Source: Streptomyces sp. NBC_00239 (GTDB lineage Bacteria; Actinomycetota; Actinomycetes; Streptomycetales; Streptomycetaceae). From it: a stretch of 64,000 bases of DNA. Both the position numbers and the translations under genes were made by a program. The stretch lies in assembly GCF_036194065.1 (NCBI RefSeq), contig NZ_CP108095.1, forward strand, positions 1,116,001 to 1,180,000, read 5' to 3'. This document shows, in pieces, positions 50,087-58,396 of this stretch (positions within the stretch are counted from its first letter, which is position 1; the number at the start of each line of letters is the position of its first letter). The notes under the pieces were generated by a model. That model was not told the DNA's origin, did not search any database, and saw only the letters and a program-made list of their open reading frames with translations.

Positions 50087-50814
50087 GGCCCGACCGCCGG
50101 CGCGGGGTGGCCGGCTCCGGCGGCCACCCCGCCGCCCGCAGCGGGGGCGCGGCCCCGGAAGTCCACCGTGACCGGCGGCCCCTGTGGGTCCAGCCGGGCC
50201 TCCACCCGGCGCAACCCGCCCCCGGCGTCGACCCAGTACGACAGCGGTGAGGCGGGGGCGGCGGCCCGGTCCCGGCGCGGTGGCCGCGGGCCGCCGAAGA
50301 CGGTGCAGTCGACTCCGTCCAGCTGCCGGCGGCCCAGGCGCACGGCGCCGTTCTGCGCCAGCAGTTGCGCGTTCTCGGGCCGGTCGTGGCCCAGTTGGAG
50401 GGTGAGCAGCAGCGCCCTGTCCAGGGGGGCGCGGGTGTAGGCGCGGCCGGACCAGCGGGGGCTGCCGCCCGCCGGGTTGACGGAGACCGTGCGGTCGTCC
50501 CAGGCCAGCTCGCCGCGGGCGCCGGGGCTGCCGGCGCCGCCCGGCACGGCGTACGTTCCCGAGGCGCGGCGGGTCCGGTAGTCGAGGACCCCGTCCACGG
50601 TGGTGGTTCCGGCCGGGCCGGGGATGCGTACCCGCAGGGCGGCCGGGCTGTGCTCGTAGGCCGACAGCCGTACCAGCGCGAGCTGCTGGGCCTCTTCGGG
50701 GGTGACGGGTCGCGGCCCGTCACCCGTGCCGCATCCGGTCAGGGCCGTCGCCCCGGTCAGTGCCGCCGTCGCGCCCGCGCCCGCGGCCAGGAATCGTCGT
50801 CTCGTCACCCACAC
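50062..50814 (-). CDS. Tat-type lipoprotein of unknown function
   Basis: A 250-residue protein with TRRRFLAAGAG twin-Arg signal and lipobox LTGC; GTG 50814 or 50808 starts it. The mature domain (QLALVRLSAYEHSPAALRVRIPGPAGTTTVDGVLDYRTRRASGTYA ... VSYWVDAGGGLRRVEARL) is a beta-rich fold like LolA/LppX-type lipid carriers of actinobacteria, by general look only. The 3' end overlaps the convergent beta-helix gene by 25 nt. Confidence 0.75.
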   Translation of the reverse strand: MWVTRRRFLAAGAGATAALTGATALTGCGTGDGPRPVTPEEAQQLALVRLSAYEHSPAALRVRIPGPAGTTTVDGVLDYRTRRASGTYAVPGGAGSPGARGELAWDDRTVSVNPAGGSPRWSGRAYTRAPLDRALLLTLQLGHDRPENAQLLAQNGAVRLGRRQLDGVDCTVFGGPRPPRRDRAAAPASPLSYWVDAGGGLRRVEARLDPQGPPVTVDFRGRAPAAGGGVAAGAGHPAPAVGPQRPAGSR

Positions 50815-50974
50815 CCGGGCAGCACATCATCCCGGCGCCCGAATGGCCGTCCAGTTCGGACCCAACACGGCGGGCCGTGCTCGAATGCCACACAGGGGGC
50901 GCCGTGCAGAGGCGCCCCGCAGCGGGGACGGCCTGCGGCCGGCCCGCGCGAGCGCGCACCGAAGGGCGGAACAC

Positions 50975-51769
50975 ATGGGCCGAACGACCCGTCAGCACAG
51001 GTACGAGCACGGCCCGGAGGGCGGCTGCGAGCCCGCAGCCGGACGTCGTGGCGGCCCCCGCGGCCGCGGTCCCGTCCTGTCCGTGGCGGCGGCGGTGCTG
51101 TCGGCCGCCGTCGTCGCCGTGCTGCCGGCCCCGGCCGCCACCGCGGCCGCCAGACCCGCACGGGCGGCCGCCGCGCCGGCGCCGTGCAACACGGACACCG
51201 GCCCGTACCAGTGGGAGTTGGAGGAGTACCTGAAGCTGCCCGCCGACGGTCGCCAGTCCGCCGAGGACTGCGCCGCCATCCGCACGTTCCAGGAACGCGA
51301 GCGGATCACCCCGGCCGACGGGTACGCGAGCCTGGCCACCTACCGCACGAGCCTGGTCATCGAGGAGCGCCGGAGTCCCAACCGGGACGGCAAGTGCCCG
51401 GCCCGCAGCCACCGCGTCGTCTGCGTGGACCTCACCCGCCAGCTGCTGTGGGTCCAGCGCGACGGCCGGCCGATCTACCAGGCCGTGCCCGTGCGGACCG
51501 GCCGGTGGGGGCAGGAGACCCGGGACGGCTGGCACGAGATCACCGAGCGGATCATCGACGAGACCTCGCAGCTGTACGACGACGCACCGATGCCCTACGC
51601 GCAGTACTTCTCGGGCGGGCAGGCCTTCCACGGGGTCCTGGGCGACCTGTTCAACGGCGGCGGCTCGGCCGGCTGCATCAACATGCGGCTCGGCGACGCC
51701 GAACGGCTGTGGAACACCACCGCCCTCGGCGACACCGTCGTCGTCTGGGGCCGCAAGCCCGCCACCTAG
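50975..51769 (+). CDS. Secreted L,D-transpeptidase
   Basis: A 264-residue protein. The ATG at 50975 follows AAGGGCGGA. An Arg-rich N-terminus, a hydrophobic segment (VLSVAAAVLSAAVVAVLPAPA) and an Ala-rich spacer lead to a small helical domain with a PG-binding-like pattern and Cys pairs. The YkuD domain has His219 (QAFHGVLGD) and Ser231-Ala-Gly-Cys234 (GGSAGCINMRL), the catalytic Cys. It should form 3-3 peptidoglycan crosslinks. Its stop codon overlaps an 18-bp perfect palindrome. Another YkuD protein is at 3538. Confidence 0.9.
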   Translation: MGRTTRQHRYEHGPEGGCEPAAGRRGGPRGRGPVLSVAAAVLSAAVVAVLPAPAATAAARPARAAAAPAPCNTDTGPYQWELEEYLKLPADGRQSAEDCAAIRTFQERERITPADGYASLATYRTSLVIEERRSPNRDGKCPARSHRVVCVDLTRQLLWVQRDGRPIYQAVPVRTGRWGQETRDGWHEITERIIDETSQLYDDAPMPYAQYFSGGQAFHGVLGDLFNGGGSAGCINMRLGDAERLWNTTALGDTVVVWGRKPAT

Positions 51770-51786
51770 TGCTGTGGCCACAGCAC
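51769..51786. repeat. 18-bp perfect palindrome at a stop codon
   Basis: GTGCTGTGGCCACAGCAC starts on the last base of the TAG stop of the L,D-transpeptidase gene. It could act as a weak terminator or protein site; the convergent HutD-like gene ends at 51808. Confidence 0.7.
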
Positions 51787-51807
51787 CAGACCTTCCGTGG
51801 CACTGCC

Positions 51808-52428
51808 CTAGGGGACCGGAGCGCCCAGGGTGACGACGGCCGCGCGCCCCTCGGTGTGGAGGTGGTACGCGGCCGGGCCGGTCGTGAGGGCCGCGTCGTA
51901 CGGGGCCAGGGTGACGGCCGGACCGGCGGGTCGGGGTGCGAGGCGGGCGGGGCCGCCGAGGGCGACCACCAGGAGGGTCTCGCCGGGTTCGGCGGCGAGC
52001 GTCAGCCGGCCGCGCACGACGGCGGTCCGGGCATGGGCCGTCCCCCGCCGGTACATGACGTTGAAGTTGACGACGGGCCCGTCCAGCAGGCGGCAGTCGG
52101 TCGGCTGATCGCCGGGGAAGTCGCGGGGTGCGTAGCGCTCGTCGACGAGGTGCCGAAGGCCGCCGATCGTGAGGTCCATGCCGGCGCCCTCGGCGAGCGT
52201 GAGGGTGCGGTCGATGTCCGGGAAGGCCGAGAACGGGCCGTCGGCGGCCACCTCGGCCAGGCTGACCCGCCACGCGAAGTCGCTCATCCCCGCGCCCTCG
52301 GGCCGGGCGGCGATCTCGCGGGTCACGCCGCCGCCGTTCTTCCAGACCGCGGCGACGCGATCGGCCGCCCGCAGCACGCGCAGCCCGTGCGGCGCGCCTC
52401 CGCCGGCGTACGTGTCCGTGCCGGTCAT
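51808..52428 (-). CDS. HutD/Ves family cupin-like protein
   Basis: A 206-residue protein; ATG 52428 follows GGGGAG. Motifs AVWKNGGGVTREIA, FAWRVSLAEVAADGPFSAFPDIDRTLTLAEGAGMDLTI and GPVVNFNVMYRRG are characteristic of HutD (Ves) proteins, a bicupin fold linked to histidine use in some bacteria and of unclear molecular role. No hut gene is nearby. The MarR gene starts upstream on the same strand 34 nt away, so a two-gene transcript is likely. Confidence 0.88.
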   Translation of the reverse strand: MTGTDTYAGGGAPHGLRVLRAADRVAAVWKNGGGVTREIAARPEGAGMSDFAWRVSLAEVAADGPFSAFPDIDRTLTLAEGAGMDLTIGGLRHLVDERYAPRDFPGDQPTDCRLLDGPVVNFNVMYRRGTAHARTAVVRGRLTLAAEPGETLLVVALGGPARLAPRPAGPAVTLAPYDAALTTGPAAYHLHTEGRAAVVTLGAPVP

Positions 52429-52461
52429 CGCCGGGCTCCCCTCCCCCTCGCGCACCGCCGG

Positions 52462-52905
52462 TCAGGCCTGGCGTTCCATCGTGGGGCGCAGGCGTTCCAG
52501 CAGGCCGTAGAGGGTGGCACTCTCGGTCGCGTCGAGGGTGTCGAGCGCGCTGTGGGTGGCCTGCATCTCCTCGCGCACCCGGCGGATGATCTCGCGGCCG
52601 GCGTCCGTCGCGACGACGTTCTTGACGCGGCGGTCGGCGGGGTCCGCCTCGCGGCGTACCAGGTCACGGGCTTCGAGCCGGTCCACGATCCCGGTGACGT
52701 TGGACGCGTCACACACCAGCAGGGCGGCGAGCCCGCGCATCGGGAGCGGCCCGTTGAGCTGGGCCAGCACGCGGGCCTGGGTCGAGGTGAGCCCGTAGTG
52801 GGCGGCGGCGGCCGCGAAGTCACGCCACTGGGCGGTGCCGATCGCGGCGAGCAGTTCCAGCAGCTGGAGCTTGGTGGGGGCGGCGTGCGCGGCGGTGGTG
52901 CTCAT
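52462..52905 (-). CDS. MarR family transcriptional regulator
   Basis: A 147-residue protein with a winged helix (YGLTSTQARVLAQLNGPLPMRGLAALLVCDASNVTGIVDRLEARDLVRREADPADRRVKNVVATDAGREIIRRV), the DxR wing signature (DPADRRVK) and dimerisation helices at both ends. Divergent from an MFS drug exporter of the EmrB/QacA type, with a dyad-rich AT region between them; MarR regulators usually repress such a pair and respond to the exported compound. A cotranscribed HutD gene follows. Confidence 0.93.
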   Translation of the reverse strand: MSTTAAHAAPTKLQLLELLAAIGTAQWRDFAAAAAHYGLTSTQARVLAQLNGPLPMRGLAALLVCDASNVTGIVDRLEARDLVRREADPADRRVKNVVATDAGREIIRRVREEMQATHSALDTLDATESATLYGLLERLRPTMERQA

Positions 52906-52926
52906 GTCTGGAGCGTACCCACGAAC

Positions 52927-52943
52927 ATTGACATTATCAATTG
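52927..52943. promoter_or_regulatory. MarR operator candidate
   Basis: ATTGA (52927-52931) and TCAAT (52937-52941) flank CATTA, overlapping the palindrome CAATTG (52938-52943). The whole 52906-53043 divergent region is AT-rich for this genome, including AAACATC near 53002. Confidence 0.6.
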
Positions 52944-53043
52944 TTTACTTGACCACCTTAACTATCGACGTCTACCGTCAGTCGAGTTACTTGATGACAT
53001 AAAACATCTGCGATCTGAAGCAACCGAGAAGGTCCCGCCACCC

Positions 53044-54591
53044 ATGAGCACCCAGTCCCCCGCCGCCCCGGCCGCCGGGCACAGGAACGAGACGGTCATC
53101 GTCTTCGCCCTGAGCCTCGCCGCCATGGTCGTGTCGATGATGCAGACGCTGCCCGTCCCGATCCTCGGCCTGATCCGCAACGACCTCGGCACCACGACGG
53201 CCAACGTCAGCTGGGTGACCACCGCCACCCTGCTGTCGGCGGCCGTCTTCACCCCGCTGCTCGGCCGCTTCGGCGACCAGCACGGCAAGAAGCCGACCCT
53301 GGTCGCCGTCCTCGGCGTCATGGTCGTGGGTTCGGTCGTCGCGGCGCTCGCCACCTCGCTGCCGCTGCTGATCCTGGGCCGGGTGCTCCAGGGCGCCGCG
53401 ACCGCGATCTTCCCGCTGGCCCTGTCCGTGCTGCGCGAAGAGGTCCGGCCGCAGAAGCTTCCGGGAGCGATGGCGCTGGTCAGCGGCACGCTCGCGTTCG
53501 GCAGCGGCCTGGCGCTGGTCGCCACCGGCCTGCTCACCTCCGGCTCGGGCGCCGACTACCGCAACGCGTTCTGGATGGCGACCGGCTTCGCCGCCGTCGC
53601 CCTGATCGCCGTCGTCGCGCTCGTCCCCGCCACCCGGCACAAGACGGGCGGCCGCACCGACTTCCTGGGCGCCTTGACCCTCGGCATCGCCCTGCTGCTG
53701 CTCCTGCTGCCGATCTCCCAGGGCCACGAGTGGGGCTGGGCCTCCGGTCGTACGCTGGGCAGCTTCGCCGGCGCCGCCGTCATGACCGCCGTCTGGGTCC
53801 TCGTCGAGCGCAAGGTCAGCGAGCCGCTGGTCGACATGCGCATGTTCGTCCACCGGCCGGTCCTCATGGCCAACCTGGCCGGCGTCCTCGTCGGGTTCGG
53901 CATGTTCGCGAACTTCCTCGGCGTCTCCTACCTGGTCCAGATGCCCGAGGCGATCACCGGGTACGGCTTCGACGCGTCGATCCTGCGCGCGTCCGTCCAG
54001 TTCCTGCTGCCCGGCGCGATCGTCTCGCTCCTCGCCTCGCCGATCGGAGGCCAGATCGTCCGCCACCGGGGTCCGCGCACCGCGCTGGGCCTGGCTGCGG
54101 CGCTCGGCGCCGTGGGCTTCGGGTGGCTGGCCCTGGACCACGGCCACACCTTCTCGGTGATCGGCGCCGGCCTGATCGTCGGCGCGGCCGTCAGCTTCGG
54201 CTACGCGGCCATGCCCGCCGTGATCATGGCGAGCGTCCCGCACCACCAGAGCGGCATCGCCAACGGCATCAACTCGATCTCCCGCTCCACCGGCAGCGCG
54301 ATCGGCAGTGCCATCGTCACGACGATCCTCGCGTCCCAGACCATCGAGCACCTGCCGCCGGGCGTCCCGGCCCTGCCGGCGGAATCGGGCTTCACGCTCA
54401 CCTTCGCCATCGGGGCCGTGGCCTTCGGCCTGGTCGCGGTGATCGGCTGGCTCGGCCTGCGGGGGCAGACCCGCCCGCTCGCCGCGCACCCGGCCCCCGG
54501 CACCGCCACCGGCGCGACCACGGCACCGGCTTCGGCTTCGGCTTCGGCCGTCGACGCCGCCGCGCCGGAGAAGGCGGACGCCACCGCCTGA
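53044..54591 (+). CDS. MFS drug exporter, DHA2 (EmrB/QacA) type
   Basis: A 515-residue membrane protein with about 14 helices. ATG 53044 follows GAGAAGG. Motif A is present after helix 2 (GRFGDQHGKKPTLVAV), and the conserved motif C-like region LALVATGLLTSGSG fits the 14-helix drug:H+ antiporters. It likely exports a toxic organic molecule; its regulator is the divergent MarR. A low-complexity Ala/Ser tail follows the last helix. A strong terminator and a hexamer repeat follow the gene. Confidence 0.92.
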   Translation: MSTQSPAAPAAGHRNETVIVFALSLAAMVVSMMQTLPVPILGLIRNDLGTTTANVSWVTTATLLSAAVFTPLLGRFGDQHGKKPTLVAVLGVMVVGSVVAALATSLPLLILGRVLQGAATAIFPLALSVLREEVRPQKLPGAMALVSGTLAFGSGLALVATGLLTSGSGADYRNAFWMATGFAAVALIAVVALVPATRHKTGGRTDFLGALTLGIALLLLLLPISQGHEWGWASGRTLGSFAGAAVMTAVWVLVERKVSEPLVDMRMFVHRPVLMANLAGVLVGFGMFANFLGVSYLVQMPEAITGYGFDASILRASVQFLLPGAIVSLLASPIGGQIVRHRGPRTALGLAAALGAVGFGWLALDHGHTFSVIGAGLIVGAAVSFGYAAMPAVIMASVPHHQSGIANGINSISRSTGSAIGSAIVTTILASQTIEHLPPGVPALPAESGFTLTFAIGAVAFGLVAVIGWLGLRGQTRPLAAHPAPGTATGATTAPASASASAVDAAAPEKADATA

Positions 54592-54627
54592 TCCGTACAC
54601 ACCCGCGCAGCCGGCCGGCTGCACACC

Positions 54628-54732
<105 letters not shown>

Positions 54733-54812
54733 AACTCCCCCGGCGCCCGGGCGGGTTCCCGGGCAGCGCAACCGGGAGTGCGGGGGCGGGCAGGTGGGGT
54801 CAGGCTGGGGGC

Positions 54813-55040
54813 ATGGGTTCTGCGCCGATTCGCGTGCACCGGCTCACCGATCAGGGCGGCCGACGGGTCGCCGTGCGCGACGAGCAGGGGCACGAGCAGC
54901 TGCTGGGGATCGCCTACAGCGACGGCGACCTGCTGGAGTTCCTCCGGCGCGCCGGGCTTCCGGACGGGGAGGCCGTCCTCGACGACCCGGACTGGGTGGC
55001 CTGGGACGTCGAACAGCCCCACGAGTGGACGGCGCCGTAG
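54813..55040 (+). CDS. Small conserved hypothetical protein
   Basis: A 75-residue cytoplasmic protein, ATG 54813 after a GGGGGC purine run. It is acidic with a small alpha/beta look (RVAVRDEQGHEQLLGIAYSDGDLLEFLRRAGLPDGEAVLDDPDWVAWD). I recognise no family; similar short proteins occur in Streptomyces. Function unknown. Confidence 0.65.
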   Translation: MGSAPIRVHRLTDQGGRRVAVRDEQGHEQLLGIAYSDGDLLEFLRRAGLPDGEAVLDDPDWVAWDVEQPHEWTAP

Positions 55041-55133
55041 CCGCGGTGTGACGTCGCGACGCCGCGCAGATCCACCCGACACCCCCTAGGCTGGTGAGGT
55101 CGCCTTGGTCGCCGTACGACAGGAGGCCGTGCC

Positions 55134-56363
55134 GTGAGGCCAACCCGCATTCGACTGCGTCGGGCCTGCGTGGCCGTCGCGGCCGCCGGTGTTCTGATCG
55201 CCCCGCCCGTCGCGGGTTCCGCGTACGGAGCGCCCGCCCCAGCCCCCGCCGCACCCGCCACCCCTTCCCCGGACGGCGATACGGACTTCACCGCACTCAC
55301 ACCGGCCGTCGCGGCACAACTCGACACGGCGATCCGCCAGGTCATGCGCGACGCGAAGGTGCCCGGCGTGAGCGTCGGGGTGTGGGCGCCGGGCAAAGGC
55401 AGTTACGTGAAGTCCTTCGGGGTCGCGGACAAGGAAACCGGCGCGTCCATGGCACCCGGCATGCGGGTGCGCATCGGCAGCGAGACCAAGACGTTCACGG
55501 TCACCGCCCTCCTCCAACTGGTCGACCAGAAGAAGATCGGCCTGGACGACCCGATCGGCAAGTACGTCGACGGCGTTCCGAGCGGCGACCGCATCACGCT
55601 GCGCCAACTCGCGGGCATGCGCAGCGGACTGTTCAACTACAGCCTTGACGACGGCTTCGCCAAGGCGCTCTTCGAGCACCCCGACCGCCCGTTCACGCCC
55701 CGGCAGTTGCTCGGGTACTCGTTCAAGCACCCCGTACTCTTCGAGCCGGGCGCGAAGTTCGACTACTCCAACACCAACCTGATCCTCCTCGGCCTGGTGG
55801 TCGAGAAGATCACCGGCCGGCCGCTCCACGAGGTCATCGCCAAGGACGTCCTGGAGCCCGCCGGGCTGCGCCGCACGCTCTTCCCGACCGGGACCGAGTT
55901 CCCCGAGCCGCACCCGCAGGGCTACACGGCGAATCCCGACACCGGAGCGATCCTCAACGCGACGGACTGGAACCCTTCGTGGGCCTGGGCGGCCGGCGCG
56001 ATGATCTCCGACCTGCAAGACCTGCGCAGTTGGGCGCGCACGCTCGCCACCGGCACCCTGCTGACGCCCGAGACGCAGGCCGAGCGCCTGAAGACGTTCC
56101 CGATGGACATTCCCGGCGACGGGTACGGGCTGGGGATCTTCGACGTCCAGGGCTGGATCGGCCACAACGGCTCGCTCCCCGGGTACGAGACCCTGACCGT
56201 GTACCTGCCCGAGGCGCAGGCGACCATGGTCATCGTCCTCAACACCGACGTCCTGTACAAGGGCCAGGAGCCGAGCACGCTGTTCGGCGAGGCGGTCACC
56301 CGGATCGTGAGCCCCGGCCACGTGTACCCCGGCCACAAGCCGACCACCCCGAAGAGCGGCTGA
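55134..56363 (+). CDS. Secreted serine hydrolase, DD-peptidase/beta-lactamase fold
   Basis: A 409-residue protein; GTG 55134 follows AGGAGG (55121-55126). Signal peptide cleavage is near GSA. Catalytic motifs are Ser116-Glu-Thr-Lys119, Tyr211-Ser-Asn213 and His343-Asn-Gly345. The order and spacing match the R61-type DD-carboxypeptidase family and the enzyme at 4269. It acts outside the cell on peptidoglycan or D-amino-acid esters; HNG instead of HTG hints at a shifted specificity. Confidence 0.9.
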   Translation: MRPTRIRLRRACVAVAAAGVLIAPPVAGSAYGAPAPAPAAPATPSPDGDTDFTALTPAVAAQLDTAIRQVMRDAKVPGVSVGVWAPGKGSYVKSFGVADKETGASMAPGMRVRIGSETKTFTVTALLQLVDQKKIGLDDPIGKYVDGVPSGDRITLRQLAGMRSGLFNYSLDDGFAKALFEHPDRPFTPRQLLGYSFKHPVLFEPGAKFDYSNTNLILLGLVVEKITGRPLHEVIAKDVLEPAGLRRTLFPTGTEFPEPHPQGYTANPDTGAILNATDWNPSWAWAAGAMISDLQDLRSWARTLATGTLLTPETQAERLKTFPMDIPGDGYGLGIFDVQGWIGHNGSLPGYETLTVYLPEAQATMVIVLNTDVLYKGQEPSTLFGEAVTRIVSPGHVYPGHKPTTPKSG

Positions 56364-56490
56364 CGCTTGCGCCGCAGGCCCGCCGACGGCCTGCCGCGGG
56401 ACCGCCACACCCCCACGCGGCCTGGTGTTACCGGACGGTAGCCCAGGTCGCGTTCCGCGGGTAGCGTGCGGCGTGACAGATCGGAGTGTC

Positions 56491-57006
56491 ATGCCTCGTA
56501 CGTTCACCGTGTCCGACAGCATCTGCGTCGGCACCGACCCCGCCACCGTCTACCGGCACGTCTCCAACCCCGTCCTGATGGGCGGCTGGAGCCCGGAGAA
56601 CCTGGGTGCGACCCTGCGCGACGCCGGCCGGGACACCGCGCACGTCGGCATGGTCTTCGACGGCCACAACAAGCGCGGGATCTTCCGCTGGACCACCCGC
56701 TGCACGGTGACCGCGGCGGACGAGGACCGGCTCTTCCGGTTCCGGGTGCACGCCATCGGCCTCCGCCGGCCGCGGCTGCCCGGCCCCATCGCCACCTGGG
56801 AGTACCGGTTCGAGCCCGTCCCGGAGGGCACCCGGGTGACGGAGACGTGGACCGACGACCGGCGCTCGTGGCCCGACCCGTTGGCGAACGCCTTCGACCG
56901 GGTGGCGACGAGGGGGCACACCTTCGCCGACTTCCAGCGCCGGAACATACGCGTCACCCTGCGCAACCTCAAGGCCGCCCTCGAAGCGCCCGCCGGACCC
57001 GCGTGA
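56491..57006 (+). CDS. SRPBCC/START-fold protein
   Basis: A 171-residue protein; ATG 56491 follows TCGGAG. The pattern VSDSICVGTDPATVYRHVSNPVLMGGWSPENLGATLRD ... GHNKRGIFRWTTRCTVTAADEDRLFRFRVHAIG ... WEYRFEPVPEGTRVTETWTDDRRSWPD is that of polyketide cyclase/dehydrase-like SRPBCC proteins that bind hydrophobic ligands. No polyketide genes are near. Function unknown. Confidence 0.85.
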   Translation: MPRTFTVSDSICVGTDPATVYRHVSNPVLMGGWSPENLGATLRDAGRDTAHVGMVFDGHNKRGIFRWTTRCTVTAADEDRLFRFRVHAIGLRRPRLPGPIATWEYRFEPVPEGTRVTETWTDDRRSWPDPLANAFDRVATRGHTFADFQRRNIRVTLRNLKAALEAPAGPA

Positions 57007-57040
57007 CGGACCCGCGGCGCCGGCGGGCGGCCCGTGCCGC

Positions 57041-58057
57041 CTACGCGGGGGCGAGTTCGACGGCGGGGTCGGCGGTCGCGGGCTCGTCGAGGGCGTGGCG
57101 CAGGGCGCGGTCCCGCTCCTGCGGGTCGGTGCCGGTGAGCAGCGCGCTGAGGACGGCGATCCGGGCCTGGCCGGCCCGCAGGGTGCCCGTGGGCACCGCG
57201 CCCGCGGCGACCAGGTCGACGGCGCCGCCGCCGGTGTAGATCTCGGAGACCGGTCCGGCCGCGACCCTGGTGGTGAGGGCGACGAGCACACCGCGGGCGG
57301 TGGCGTCGGCGACGGCCGCGACGATCTCGGGGGTGGCGTTGCCCGCGCCGGTGGCCACGAGGACGACGCCCTGGGCGCCGGCGGCCACGGCCGCGTTGAG
57401 CAGCACCGGGTCGCCGTCGCTGTGGTGCATCACCATGTCGACGCGCGGCAGCAGGTCCGGCACCGGCGGCAGGGCCAGGGCGGCCGGTCGGCGGGGCCGT
57501 ACGGGGACGGAGACCCGGCCGAAGCCGATGCTGCCCAGCGGCGCGCCGGACGGGTCGGCGAACGCGTCGGTGGCGAGGGTCTGCGTCTTGACGGTGCCGC
57601 GGGCGGCGTGCACCCGCCCGTCGAAGGTGACGAGGACGCCGAGGCCGCGCGCGGTCGACGCGGTCAGCAGGGCGTCGTACAGGTTGGCGGGGCCGTCGCC
57701 GTCCGGGGCGTCGAGCGGGCGCTGGGCGCCGGTGAAGACGACGGGGCGCGGGTCGTCGTGGTGGAGGTCGACCAGGAAGGCCGACTCCTCCAGGGTGTCG
57801 GTGCCGTGGGTGACGACGATGCCGGTCACGTCGGGGTCGGCGAGCACCTCGTGGACCGTGCGGAGCAGGGTGAGCTGGTGGGCGGTGGTCAGCCGGGGGC
57901 TGTTCACGCTGAACAGATCGACGATCTCGACGGTGACGCCCTCGGGGACCGATGCGGTCGCCATGACCTCCCGGCCGCGCGCGTCGGCGGCGAAGCCCGT
58001 GCCCTGCCAGCGGCTGGCTATGGTCCCGCCGGTGCTGATGACGACGACCCGTCCCAC
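57041..58057 (-). CDS. L-asparaginase (type II-like)
   Basis: A 338-residue protein from GTG 58057, which follows GGTGG. The two catalytic threonines are Thr12 (ISTGGTIAS) and Thr86-Asp87 (VTHGTDTLEES), with Lys later in VKTQTLATDAF. It hydrolyses asparagine to aspartate and ammonia. There is no signal peptide, so it is cytoplasmic. It is divergent from the sigma-like gene at 58397. Confidence 0.94.
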   Translation of the reverse strand: MGRVVVISTGGTIASRWQGTGFAADARGREVMATASVPEGVTVEIVDLFSVNSPRLTTAHQLTLLRTVHEVLADPDVTGIVVTHGTDTLEESAFLVDLHHDDPRPVVFTGAQRPLDAPDGDGPANLYDALLTASTARGLGVLVTFDGRVHAARGTVKTQTLATDAFADPSGAPLGSIGFGRVSVPVRPRRPAALALPPVPDLLPRVDMVMHHSDGDPVLLNAAVAAGAQGVVLVATGAGNATPEIVAAVADATARGVLVALTTRVAAGPVSEIYTGGGAVDLVAAGAVPTGTLRAGQARIAVLSALLTGTDPQERDRALRHALDEPATADPAVELAPA

Positions 58058-58396
58058 GATGGCCACCTTTCGCTTTCGTTCGACACCGCGCGGCCGCTCC
58101 GGGGAGCGGCGCCGCGCGTGGAATCCCGGGCAATCCCGGACGTACGCACGCAATGATAGAAGCCATTCCGCGCAATCGGATCGCTAATCCTGGTACAGGA
58201 ATGTTTCAGCAGGGTGGAATCTTGCTCGATTTCACTGGTCTTGCGCGAATGATTGCGTGGGCATGAGAACGACCGTCGGACGGCCGCCTTCCGTGCTGCC
58301 CCGCTCCGGCGGACTCTCGCAATCCGCTGCACGGGCGGCAAACGGTCCGGCACCCTGGCTCTGGCGCGCGACGAGGCGCACCTGCAAGGGGGGTTG
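58058..58396. other. Divergent promoter region, no gene
   Basis: The asparaginase-side part holds a GC hairpin (CGCGGCCGCTCC ... GGAGCGGCGCCGCG near 58090-58120). The part near 58150-58270 is AT-rich with the words TGATAGAAG, ATGTTTCAG and GAATGATTGCG. No convincing short gene was seen. Confidence 0.4.

Noticed and set aside
58253..58396. Upstream in-frame start of the sigma-like gene
   Set aside because: The tandem ATGs at 58397/58400 follow a strong AAGGGGGG site, and the upstream residues overlap an AT-rich promoter region.
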